Of a stretch of DNA of 60,681 nt, positions 20,805 to 28,431 are shown one piece after another. Numbering within the stretch: position 1 is the stretch's first letter; each line of letters opens with the position of its first letter. A program made the translations under genes and the position numbers. Source of the stretch: Clostridia bacterium (lineage in GTDB: Bacteria; Bacillota; Clostridia; Christensenellales; CAG-1252); NCBI GenBank assembly GCA_024685775.1, contig JAIKVL010000011.1, positions 1 to 60,681 on the forward strand, read 5' to 3'. The notes under the pieces were generated by a model, which worked only from the letters and a program-made list of their open reading frames with translations, was not told the DNA's origin and ran no database searches.

Positions 20805-21266
20805 TTAATCCAACTCGCGAACGACGAGGCCGCCCTCTCCGATCGCGCAAATCAAATAATCACCGTAGTCCATATATTTCGCGCCTTCGGTCTTCGCGCG
20901 GAGAATTTCCGCGTTTACGCCCGTCCCGACGCGCTTCCCTTCCGCCTCTTTCGCTGTCCAGATCTTATAAAAATCATAAAGCGATTCGGCTTTTTCGCTG
21001 GCGTGAAACAAACGGCTGAGCCTTTCGACGTTTCTCGGAACGGTGACGTCCTCGATGTCCACGCCGACGGGTTTTAAGGAGCAAGCGAGAACGACGACGT
21101 TTCCTTTATGGGAAACCGAGACCTTTACGTCCGAATTTTCAATATAGGGTGCGCCTTGCGGCGTCTTCGAAAGCGCCTTCGCGCCGATCTCGGCGAGTGC
21201 CTTATCCAATTTTCCTTTTTGCGTTATGTATAGGAGTATCTCTCCTTCTTTTACGATCTCACTCAT
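20805..21266 (-). CDS. 4'-phosphopantetheinyl transferase (Sfp/AcpT-like, short)
   Basis: This 153-residue protein carries the superfamily motifs VSVSH (49-53), PVGVDIE (66-72) and WTAKEAEGK (103-111), which bind Mg2+ and coenzyme A. It should transfer phosphopantetheine from CoA to the carrier-protein serine, here most likely the DSLD serine of the downstream acyl carrier protein. It is shorter than Sfp (about 224 aa) and slightly longer than AcpS. The GVDIE and WxxKEA spacing fits a compact Sfp-type monomer. Its ATG overlaps the dnaB stop as ATGA, so translation is coupled. Confidence 0.85.
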   Translation of the reverse strand: MSEIVKEGEILLYITQKGKLDKALAEIGAKALSKTPQGAPYIENSDVKVSVSHKGNVVVLACSLKPVGVDIEDVTVPRNVERLSRLFHASEKAESLYDFYKIWTAKEAEGKRVGTGVNAEILRAKTEGAKYMDYGDYLICAIGEGGLVVRELD

Positions 21267-22678
21267 TCTTGTTCGCCGCCTTCTTGTTTATTCTCTTGCT
21301 GAGAGCCTCCGTCCGCGCTTTGAACGGCGATCTGCTTGATATGCTTCAACCGTTCGCTGTCTGTCGAAACGAATCTGAAATTACTGCCGTGCCACTCATA
21401 CGCGAGGCTGCCCGTCTGACCGTTTCTGAATTTCTCGATAAGAAGTTCGACGATCGTATCCTCGGGCGGTTGATTCTTCACCTTATGCAGGAACGCGACG
21501 ATATCCGCGTCCTGCTCGATCGAGCCGCTGTCTCTGAGGTCGTGGAGTTGCGGCTTTTCGTTCAGCTTTTCCGCGCTTCTGGACATCTGCGAAAGGACGA
21601 TAACGGGGGTGTTGATCTCTTTTGCGAGAAGTTTCATATGACGGCTGATCTCCGCGACTTCCTGCTGACGGTTTTCCTTCCCGGGGAAAGTCATAAGCTG
21701 CATATAGTCGATGATAATGAGATCGATCTCGCACTTATGCTCGATCATAAAGCGACGGCACTTGGCAAGGATATCGCCCGGCGTTTGGAGCGTCGTCTGA
21801 TCGACGTAAATATGGCTTTTCCAAAGTTGCTGGCGCGCCTTATTCAAAAGCACGAATTCATTGAGTTCAAGTTCGCTTTTCGAAATGCTGGTATTTTTGA
21901 TACCGGTCAACGAACAAAGCATACGCTGGACGAGCTGTTGATCCGACATTTCGAGCGAAAAGATCAAAATATTCTTGTTTTCGTCCCTTTGCGCGATATT
22001 CGTCGCGATATTCAAGGCGAACGCCGTCTTACCTACGCCCGGTCTTGCCGCGAGGATCACGAGATCGCTTCTTTGGAATCCGTTCGTGACGTAATCGAGA
22101 TTCGCGAATCCCGTCATAAGACCTTTATCCGAATCGGGGTTCGCGTGTTGCTCCTCGATCTTATGGATGACTTCGTCCACGATCGGACCGACGGGCGCCA
22201 AGGACGATTTCTCCTGCGCCTGCGTAACGCTCAAAATACGCTGTTGCGCGTAGGAAAGGCTTTCCTCGCCGTTTTCCGAAGTGTAGACGTTCTCCGCGAT
22301 ATCTTTGGAGACTTCGAGAAGCTTTCGGAGAAGCCCGTCGCGCTTTAAGATGTCGACGTAATAGCCGCAACCCGCGGCGCTCGGAATCGAGGACGCGATC
22401 TGCGAAAGATAGGGGAAATCGCCCGCTTCGGCGAGCGTCCCTTTCAAGCGCATTTTATCCGAAACGCTGACGAGATCGAGCGGATGGCTTTCGAGATAAA
22501 GCTCTCGCATCGCCGCAAAAATAGACTTATGAGCAGGGAGAGAAAAATCATCCTCTTTCAGCTTGCCCAAATGGTCCATCGCCGCTCGGTTATCGATCAT
22601 AAAAGCGGCGAGAACGCTCTTTTCCGCCTCCACGCTCGCAGGGTACGTTCGAATTTTTTTCTTTTCTTCCCGCGCCAT
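21263..22678 (-). CDS. dnaB: Replicative DNA helicase DnaB
   Basis: This 471-residue protein is full length for DnaB/DnaC-type helicases. The N-terminal primase-interacting domain (12-115) begins PASVEAEKSVL. The RecA-like domain has Walker A ARPGVGKT (211-218) and Walker B LIIIDYMQLM (Asp324), and later the SGSIEQDAD motif. It unwinds the fork as a hexameric ring. The start at 22678 follows AAGGAGAG; upstream Mets have no site. The C-terminus is a short Gln/Glu/Gly-rich tail. It sits between a lipoprotein gene (1 bp away) and the phosphopantetheinyl transferase (4-bp overlap), not beside rplI as is usual in Bacillota. Confidence 0.96.
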   Translation of the reverse strand: MAREEKKKIRTYPASVEAEKSVLAAFMIDNRAAMDHLGKLKEDDFSLPAHKSIFAAMRELYLESHPLDLVSVSDKMRLKGTLAEAGDFPYLSQIASSIPSAAGCGYYVDILKRDGLLRKLLEVSKDIAENVYTSENGEESLSYAQQRILSVTQAQEKSSLAPVGPIVDEVIHKIEEQHANPDSDKGLMTGFANLDYVTNGFQRSDLVILAARPGVGKTAFALNIATNIAQRDENKNILIFSLEMSDQQLVQRMLCSLTGIKNTSISKSELELNEFVLLNKARQQLWKSHIYVDQTTLQTPGDILAKCRRFMIEHKCEIDLIIIDYMQLMTFPGKENRQQEVAEISRHMKLLAKEINTPVIVLSQMSRSAEKLNEKPQLHDLRDSGSIEQDADIVAFLHKVKNQPPEDTIVELLIEKFRNGQTGSLAYEWHGSNFRFVSTDSERLKHIKQIAVQSADGGSQQENKQEGGEQE

Positions 22679-22679
22679 A

Positions 22680-23474
22680 TTACTCTCCTTTTCCCAAATC
22701 GAACACATCGTCCTTTTCGATCTCATCGTTTACGGGCGAATTCCCCGCGCCGCTATCGGGATTGATCGCAAAAGTTCGACGATTTTTTCCGTTCGTAATA
22801 GCTATTATAACAAATAATATCACAAGACTCAATACGAAAACGCAAATTACCGCGCCGTACACGATAGCTACGTTCAATCCGTAGCTTCGAATGACGACGT
22901 TCAGCGGCTTTCCGGATTCCGCTTTCCAAGTATGGTAATACATCGCGCCCTTCTTTTCCACGCGATCGGCGTTCGAGCGAACCGAGGCGAACCGCGTTCC
23001 GAAGACGTAATACATTTCGCTCGGATCGGGATAATCCGCATACTCTTCGCCGAGCAGCTTGCGGATCCTTTCGGAAACGGCGGAATACATTTCCGTTTCC
23101 GACTCGGCGTATTGATAGAGCCCTTTGTTCTTTATATCGGTAGGCTCCGGCTTTTCCTTGCCGGTGATCCCGCGCGCGATATACAGTTCGTTCAGATCGG
23201 AATAAACGATCGTAAGCGAGACTCTGCCGGGCTTGGACGCGTCGATCTTACTTCTTTCCTTTTCGTTTCGGCTCAGCTCGGTCGCGACCGCGATCGCTTT
23301 GTTTTTGATCTCTTCGGCGTCCGGTGCGTCCGCGTCGTAGGTCAAAACGTACTCGTAATGAACGGAACCGACCTCGTCTATGTAGTACGAATAAGTAAAA
23401 GATTCGGCGCACCCCGTAAAGAGCGCGACCGAAAGCACGATCAAAAGAAAAACCGCGACCGCCTTACGCTTCAT
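22680..23474 (-). CDS. Membrane lipoprotein with C-terminal transmembrane segment, function unknown
   Basis: This 264-residue protein has a lipoprotein signal (LFTGC, Cys22), an extracytoplasmic domain of about 180 residues that begins SFTYSYYIDEVG, one transmembrane helix at about 206-230, and a short polar cytoplasmic tail. The beta-rich start with a predicted C-terminal membrane anchor recalls LppM/DUF3153-like proteins, but I cannot assign the family. The gene overlaps the end of pepF by 11 bp and ends 1 bp before dnaB, so it belongs to the operon. Confidence 0.8.
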   Translation of the reverse strand: MKRKAVAVFLLIVLSVALFTGCAESFTYSYYIDEVGSVHYEYVLTYDADAPDAEEIKNKAIAVATELSRNEKERSKIDASKPGRVSLTIVYSDLNELYIARGITGKEKPEPTDIKNKGLYQYAESETEMYSAVSERIRKLLGEEYADYPDPSEMYYVFGTRFASVRSNADRVEKKGAMYYHTWKAESGKPLNVVIRSYGLNVAIVYGAVICVFVLSLVILFVIIAITNGKNRRTFAINPDSGAGNSPVNDEIEKDDVFDLGKGE

Positions 23475-25233
23475 GACCGCTTAATTCCGAGACGGCTTCC
23501 GAGAAAAGCGCGACCGCTTTTTCAAACGGCTCGGAAGACGTCAGATCCACGCCCGCTTCTTTTAAGATTTCGAGGGGCGGTTTGCTGCCGCCGAGCGATA
23601 AAAAGCGCATATAACCTTCGAGTGCGCCCTCTTTTCCTTCGAAAATATCCTTGGAGATCGCGGCGGCGGAGACAATGCCCGTCGCGTATTTATAGACGTA
23701 ATACGACGTGTAAAAATGCGGAATACGCGCCCATTCGTAACGAATGAGTTCGTCCGTCGGCTCTTCCCCGTAATACTTAACGTTCAGCGCGGAATAAATC
23801 TCGCAAAGTTCCTCGGGCGTTACCGTTCCGTCGTTCTCGACCTTTTCGTGCGCCGCTTTCTCAAACTCCGCAAACATCGTCTGACGGAAGAACGTCGTTC
23901 GGAACATATCCGCAAGATAGGCTAAAAGGAAATTTCTGTCCGCTTTGCCTTCTTTCAGAAGATAGCGGATCAAAAGCATTTCGTTTACCGTGGAAGCGAT
24001 CTCCGCGACGAAGATCTCATAGCCCGCTTTGGGGAAAGGCTGCGCGGCGTTGGATTTATAGGAATGGATCGCGTGACCGAGTTCGTGCGCGATCGTAAAG
24101 ACGTCGTGCGTCGTCTTCTTGTAGTTCAAAAGGACGTACGGATGCGAAGTGTACGTTCCCCAAGAATACGCGCCGCTGCGCTTGTTTTCGGTCTCGTAGA
24201 CGTCGATCCAGCCCTCGTCTCTCGCCTTTTCAAGCAAGCGAACGTAATCTTCGCCGAGGCAGGACAGCGCGCGGATCACGAGATCGTACGCGTCCTCGTA
24301 TTCGAGTTTAATGTCGGCGTTTTTCGCGACGGGGACGTGCAGATCGTACATCGTAAGCGAGGGAAGCCCCAACGCCTTCTTGCGATAATCCAAATACTTT
24401 TTAAGCGCGGGAAGCCCCGACTCCACCCCTTTCAAAAGGTTCAAATAAGCTTCCACACTGACGTTCTCGCCGTCCATATACATTTCGAGCGCGGTCTTAT
24501 ATCCGCGGAAGAACGCAAAGAATTCGTCCTTCTCGATGTTGCCGAGATACAACGCGCCGATCGTGTTGATCATATCCTTATACGCCGAGAACATACTCTC
24601 GTACGCTCCGCGGCGAACTTCGCGGTTCGCGCTCATCAAAAGTTCGCTGTACACGCCGTGCGTAAGGCGGACGGTTTCGCCCGCGTCGTTTTTTACGTCC
24701 TTAAACTTGACGTCGGCGTTATCGAACATCGTAAAGGCGTTTTGATAGCCGCCCGCGACTTGGGAGACGCGCGCGAGGATCTTCTCTTCCTTATCGGAAA
24801 GATAACGCTTGCGGTTTCTCGCGAGTTCGGTCAAGACGTAGGAATAATCGGAAAAGGCTTCGAGCGAAGAGAGTTCGAGCAATTCTTTCTCGGAATAAGA
24901 GGAAAGGATCTCCGGCGTTATGAAACTGGACAATCCCGAAAGTTCCGCCGCCAGCGTCCGTATGCGCCCGACGCGACTTTGCGACGAGGAAAGCGCCGTG
25001 TCCTCGTCCTGCTTCATTTTTGCGAAAACGTACAAATTCTCCAAGACGATCGAACGCGCGCTCTCTTCTTTCAAGCAGGCGAGCAAAACCTCTTTATCCG
25101 CGAGCTTTCCCCGATAAGCGGCAAGCGCGTCTTTCGAAGAGGAAAGATCGGAAAAGGCTTTTTCCCAATCCGATTCTTTAATGATGCTGTCCAAATTCCA
25201 TTTATAACGAGGATCGATCTGATCTCTTTTCAT
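23464..25233 (-). CDS. pepF: Oligoendopeptidase F (M3B zinc metallopeptidase)
   Basis: This 589-residue protein is typical in length for PepF. The zinc motif HELGH is at 383-387, within FTIAHELGHAIHSYKS, and the third ligand is probably Glu411 in VAEIAST. The family cleaves peptides of roughly 6-20 residues in the cytoplasm, in nutrition and peptide recycling. The start at 25233 is preceded by GGGGGAG; the longer frame upstream has no site. It follows the PTS IIC gene by 13 bp and overlaps the next lipoprotein gene. Confidence 0.95.
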   Translation of the reverse strand: MKRDQIDPRYKWNLDSIIKESDWEKAFSDLSSSKDALAAYRGKLADKEVLLACLKEESARSIVLENLYVFAKMKQDEDTALSSSQSRVGRIRTLAAELSGLSSFITPEILSSYSEKELLELSSLEAFSDYSYVLTELARNRKRYLSDKEEKILARVSQVAGGYQNAFTMFDNADVKFKDVKNDAGETVRLTHGVYSELLMSANREVRRGAYESMFSAYKDMINTIGALYLGNIEKDEFFAFFRGYKTALEMYMDGENVSVEAYLNLLKGVESGLPALKKYLDYRKKALGLPSLTMYDLHVPVAKNADIKLEYEDAYDLVIRALSCLGEDYVRLLEKARDEGWIDVYETENKRSGAYSWGTYTSHPYVLLNYKKTTHDVFTIAHELGHAIHSYKSNAAQPFPKAGYEIFVAEIASTVNEMLLIRYLLKEGKADRNFLLAYLADMFRTTFFRQTMFAEFEKAAHEKVENDGTVTPEELCEIYSALNVKYYGEEPTDELIRYEWARIPHFYTSYYVYKYATGIVSAAAISKDIFEGKEGALEGYMRFLSLGGSKPPLEILKEAGVDLTSSEPFEKAVALFSEAVSELSGHEA

Positions 25234-25246
25234 TTCACTCCCCCAA

Positions 25247-26422
25247 TCAATCGAGTTTTTGATCGCCGAACGCGATCGCACCCTTCTTCCTCAAAAGTTC
25301 GCTGACGAAGAAGGAGACCACGGCGGGGATCACGAACAAACATAAGATGACGCCGATCGTGATCTTCCAAGCGGGGATTGAAGCCGCTTGCGAAGCGTCG
25401 ATCGCGCCGAAGACGCCGACGAGACCGCTCGTCCCCATTCCGCCGCCCGCCGCGTTGCAGCGAAGGTCGAGAAGGACGGCGACCAAACCGGAGACCGCGC
25501 TCGCCGCGATCTCGGGAACCAAGATCACGGGCTTTTTCATAATGTTCGGGATTTGAAGCATACTCGTTCCGATCCCTTGCGAGATCAAGCCGCCGACGCC
25601 GTTTTCACGGAAAGACGCGACCGCGAATCCGATCATATGCGCCGCGCATCCCGCGACCGCCGCGCCGCCCGCGATCGACAAAGCGTCCGCATACTTTGCG
25701 GAGACCGCCGCCGTGATCGCGATCCAAATCGCCGCGGAAGAAGTCGGCATCGTCAGAAGTATACCCATAACGATCGCGACGAATACGCCGACGATGATCT
25801 TGACCGCCGCGCCCGCCTCGATCGCGAGAGCGATGCCCTTTCCGAGCAGTTCGATGAGTTTGATAAAGGGGAACGCGAGGAAAACGCCGCCGAGGCAGAG
25901 AATCATCATTCCGAGCGGAACGAGGACGATGTCGAGTTTGGTTTTACCCGCGTATAAAGAAGCGATCTCCACCGTAAAGAGCGAAAGGACGTACGATCCG
26001 ATCGGGTTACCGGGCGCACCGAAGGCGAGAGCGAACGCAGCGCCTTTGACGAGGCTGTCCACGAGCCCCGAAGCGAACGCACCCACGAGCCCCGTGACCG
26101 CCGCGGTAAAGACGACGAGGGGCTTCGCTTTGAGCTTATTCGCGATACCGACGCCGATCCCCGCTCCCATTAAAGATTTCGCGATCTTCGCGATCGCGTT
26201 TAACGTGTTCGCGAAAGAATTCTCGCCGCACCAAGAGGCGATCTGCGCAAGGATCGTTCCCGCGATCAGCGTGCAGAAAAGCCCTTGCGCCATTCCGGAG
26301 AACGCGTCGATAAACCAACGGTTACAGAAAAACTTTACTTTTTCTTTTACCGGGCAAGACTTCTTTTCGGGAGCCGCGGGCGTTTCCGTTTCCGTTGTCT
26401 TCAATTCGATTTCTTCACTCAT
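25247..26422 (-). CDS. PTS transporter subunit IIC of the EIIC_2/PfoR-like family (orphan)
   Basis: This 391-residue protein has about ten hydrophobic segments rich in Gly and Ala, preceded by a 30-residue soluble head. Features such as MPTSSAAIWIAI and ENGVGGLISQGIGTSML resemble the EIIC_2 family (PfoR-type) of PTS permease-like proteins. No EIIA or EIIB gene is nearby, and I see no phosphorylation domain in the protein. It may therefore depend on subunits elsewhere or act as a sensor or non-PTS transporter. ATG overlaps the patatin stop by 4 bp, indicating coupled translation. Confidence 0.8.
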   Translation of the reverse strand: MSEEIELKTTETETPAAPEKKSCPVKEKVKFFCNRWFIDAFSGMAQGLFCTLIAGTILAQIASWCGENSFANTLNAIAKIAKSLMGAGIGVGIANKLKAKPLVVFTAAVTGLVGAFASGLVDSLVKGAAFALAFGAPGNPIGSYVLSLFTVEIASLYAGKTKLDIVLVPLGMMILCLGGVFLAFPFIKLIELLGKGIALAIEAGAAVKIIVGVFVAIVMGILLTMPTSSAAIWIAITAAVSAKYADALSIAGGAAVAGCAAHMIGFAVASFRENGVGGLISQGIGTSMLQIPNIMKKPVILVPEIAASAVSGLVAVLLDLRCNAAGGGMGTSGLVGVFGAIDASQAASIPAWKITIGVILCLFVIPAVVSFFVSELLRKKGAIAFGDQKLD

Positions 26423-27555
26423 TTTTTCATCTCCTCTGCAAACGTGCGGAAAACCGCCGCCGCCTTCATTTGTTTTTCATCGCCTTTCGTGGGTTTCGCG
26501 GGATCGAACGCGAGCGCCGTTTCTCGAAGAAATTCCTCCAAAGAATATACTTTCCACCTTTCGACGCCGTAAAACTCGGCGAAGGTCTCGAAAAAGCGGA
26601 TCCAGATCCGATCGGCGGCGCGATTCGTCATTCCGAAAATCTGCCCCAAAAGAAGGGTCAGCATCGCGAGTTTTTCCTTGTCGTCCCCACCGATCGAGAT
26701 CCCGAACGACAAGAGCGCTTTATTTATGAAGTCGCCCGTTCTCGCAAGCGTTTTCGCGAGGTCGCGCATCGTAAAAGATTTCAGATAATAAGTTTTACCG
26801 GTCAGGGAATCCAAATGGCGCAAAGCGTCGAAATAGCCCATACGCAAAGAGCGATTCAAAGTCGCGCTTGAAAAGTTGATGAGCTGTCCCGCCGAAAAGG
26901 TGGGATCGATATATTCGATCTTGACTTTTTCTCCCTGCTTCGGCTTATAACTCAAATTCCCGCCGAGGCGGATCGCCGTAATGTTTTCGTAGCCTTTTTC
27001 GACGAGCATCGAAAGCGGAAGATTATCGATCATACCGCCGTCCCAATAGCGCGTGCCTTCGATCTCGACTTTTTTGAAAAGAGGAAGCGCCGCCGACGCC
27101 ATCATAAAATCAATGAGTTTGCCGCGCGGAATATCGTTTATAAAAAGTTTTTTGAGATTCTTTTCTTTGCCGCCTTCTACCGTTACGAGCCCGAAATTGA
27201 TTTTCGAAGAGCGAAGCGCATCCTCGTCCACGTTCTTTTCGAGGATCGCGCGAATGCGCGACGTGTCCACACCTTGGGTCAGGATGTTAAAGGCGGACGA
27301 AGCGACCGAGCGGAAAGAAAGCCTGCCGCCCTCCGCGATGCGATCCACGGGAAGCACGTCCGTCAGATCGAGGTTCTCCCATAAAGAATAGAGCTCGTCG
27401 ATCTTTCCCTGCGCGACCATCGCCGCGTTTAAGCAACCGACCGACGCGCCGACCGCGCAGTTAAACTTGTAACCGCGCTCTTTCAGCGCTTTGATCGCGC
27501 CCGCTTGAAAGGCGCCTTTCGCGCCGCCGCCTTGCAAACACAATGCCCTTTTCAT
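26419..27555 (-). CDS. Patatin-like phospholipase (RssA/YchK-type)
   Basis: This 378-residue protein starts MKRALCLQGGGAKGAFQAGA, giving the oxyanion loop GGGAKG (9-14). The nucleophile motif is GASVG (36-40, Ser38), and the dyad Asp172 lies in WDGGMIDNLPL. Ser-Asp dyad patatins hydrolyse acyl chains from phospholipids. There is no signal peptide. The N-terminal 200 residues are the catalytic domain; the remaining 170 are helical and unassigned. CGGAGAGAG precedes the start, 18 bp after the methyltransferase gene. Confidence 0.9.
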   Translation of the reverse strand: MKRALCLQGGGAKGAFQAGAIKALKERGYKFNCAVGASVGCLNAAMVAQGKIDELYSLWENLDLTDVLPVDRIAEGGRLSFRSVASSAFNILTQGVDTSRIRAILEKNVDEDALRSSKINFGLVTVEGGKEKNLKKLFINDIPRGKLIDFMMASAALPLFKKVEIEGTRYWDGGMIDNLPLSMLVEKGYENITAIRLGGNLSYKPKQGEKVKIEYIDPTFSAGQLINFSSATLNRSLRMGYFDALRHLDSLTGKTYYLKSFTMRDLAKTLARTGDFINKALLSFGISIGGDDKEKLAMLTLLLGQIFGMTNRAADRIWIRFFETFAEFYGVERWKVYSLEEFLRETALAFDPAKPTKGDEKQMKAAAVFRTFAEEMKK

Positions 27556-27573
27556 CTCTCTCCGTGTGGAATG

Positions 27574-28431
27574 CTACCGCTTCCCGCCGATTTTATTTTT
27601 TACGCACGCTTCATACAAAAGAACGGTTCCCGCGACGCCAACGTTCAAAGAATCGCACTTCCCGAGCATCGGGATCGCCACGAGGGAGACATCCTTATCG
27701 TACCAAGCGCGGCTGATCCCGTAGCGTTCGCTCCCGAGGACGAACGCCACGCGTTTGCCGTACGGCAGTTCGTAGTACATTTTTTCCGCGCGGCTGTCCG
27801 CAAGATAGACGGTAAAGTTCTTGCTTTTCAAAAACTCGAACGCTTCGTCCGCGTCTTCGAATTCGACGATCGGGACGTTAAACGCCGCGCCCATCGTGCT
27901 GTGGATGAATTTCGGGTGCGTAAGACGCGCTTTGCGATTGACGATGACGACCGCATCCGCGCCCGCGCCGTCCGCCACGCGAACAAGCGTACCCATATTG
28001 CCGGGGATCTCGATCCCGTCCAAGACGAGGACGACCGCTTTGTCGTCGAAAGTCAAGTCGGACGGCTTCGTTTCCTTCATTTGGCAAACGGCGATGATCC
28101 CGTCCGGTTTATCCTTTTCCGCCACGCGCTCGAAAACTTTTTTACTGACCGTAAAAGCGGTTTCGGCGACTTTCAAAAGATTCTCCGCGAGCGTGACGCA
28201 CTCTTGCGTGTAAACGCATTCGGGCGCGATGATCACGCTTTCGACCCGAAGCCCCGCGTCCAGCGCGAGAGAGGCGAGCCAAAAGCCTTCCGCGACGAAC
28301 ATCCTCTTGGGATTGGGTCTCGAATTGGTTTGAATCGCTTTGATCGTCTTGATCGCGCTATGCCCCTCGCCGACGTTCAAAAGACGATACGGCGCGAGGA
28401 TCTCTTGCAGTCTTTCGCCGACGTCTTTCAT
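27574..28431 (-). CDS. SpoU/TrmH-family RNA 2'-O-methyltransferase
   Basis: This 285-residue protein has an N-terminal substrate-binding domain with TNSRPNPKRMFVAEG (about 36-50). A SPOUT domain follows with the three family motifs: NMGTLVRVADGAG, VLGSERYGIS, and IPMLGKCDSLNVGVAG near the C-terminus. The trefoil-knot fold binds S-adenosylmethionine and methylates ribose 2'-OH of rRNA or tRNA. The exact target cannot be told from sequence. Its ATG shares one base with the leuS stop (TAATG). Confidence 0.88.
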   Translation of the reverse strand: MKDVGERLQEILAPYRLLNVGEGHSAIKTIKAIQTNSRPNPKRMFVAEGFWLASLALDAGLRVESVIIAPECVYTQECVTLAENLLKVAETAFTVSKKVFERVAEKDKPDGIIAVCQMKETKPSDLTFDDKAVVLVLDGIEIPGNMGTLVRVADGAGADAVVIVNRKARLTHPKFIHSTMGAAFNVPIVEFEDADEAFEFLKSKNFTVYLADSRAEKMYYELPYGKRVAFVLGSERYGISRAWYDKDVSLVAIPMLGKCDSLNVGVAGTVLLYEACVKNKIGGKR

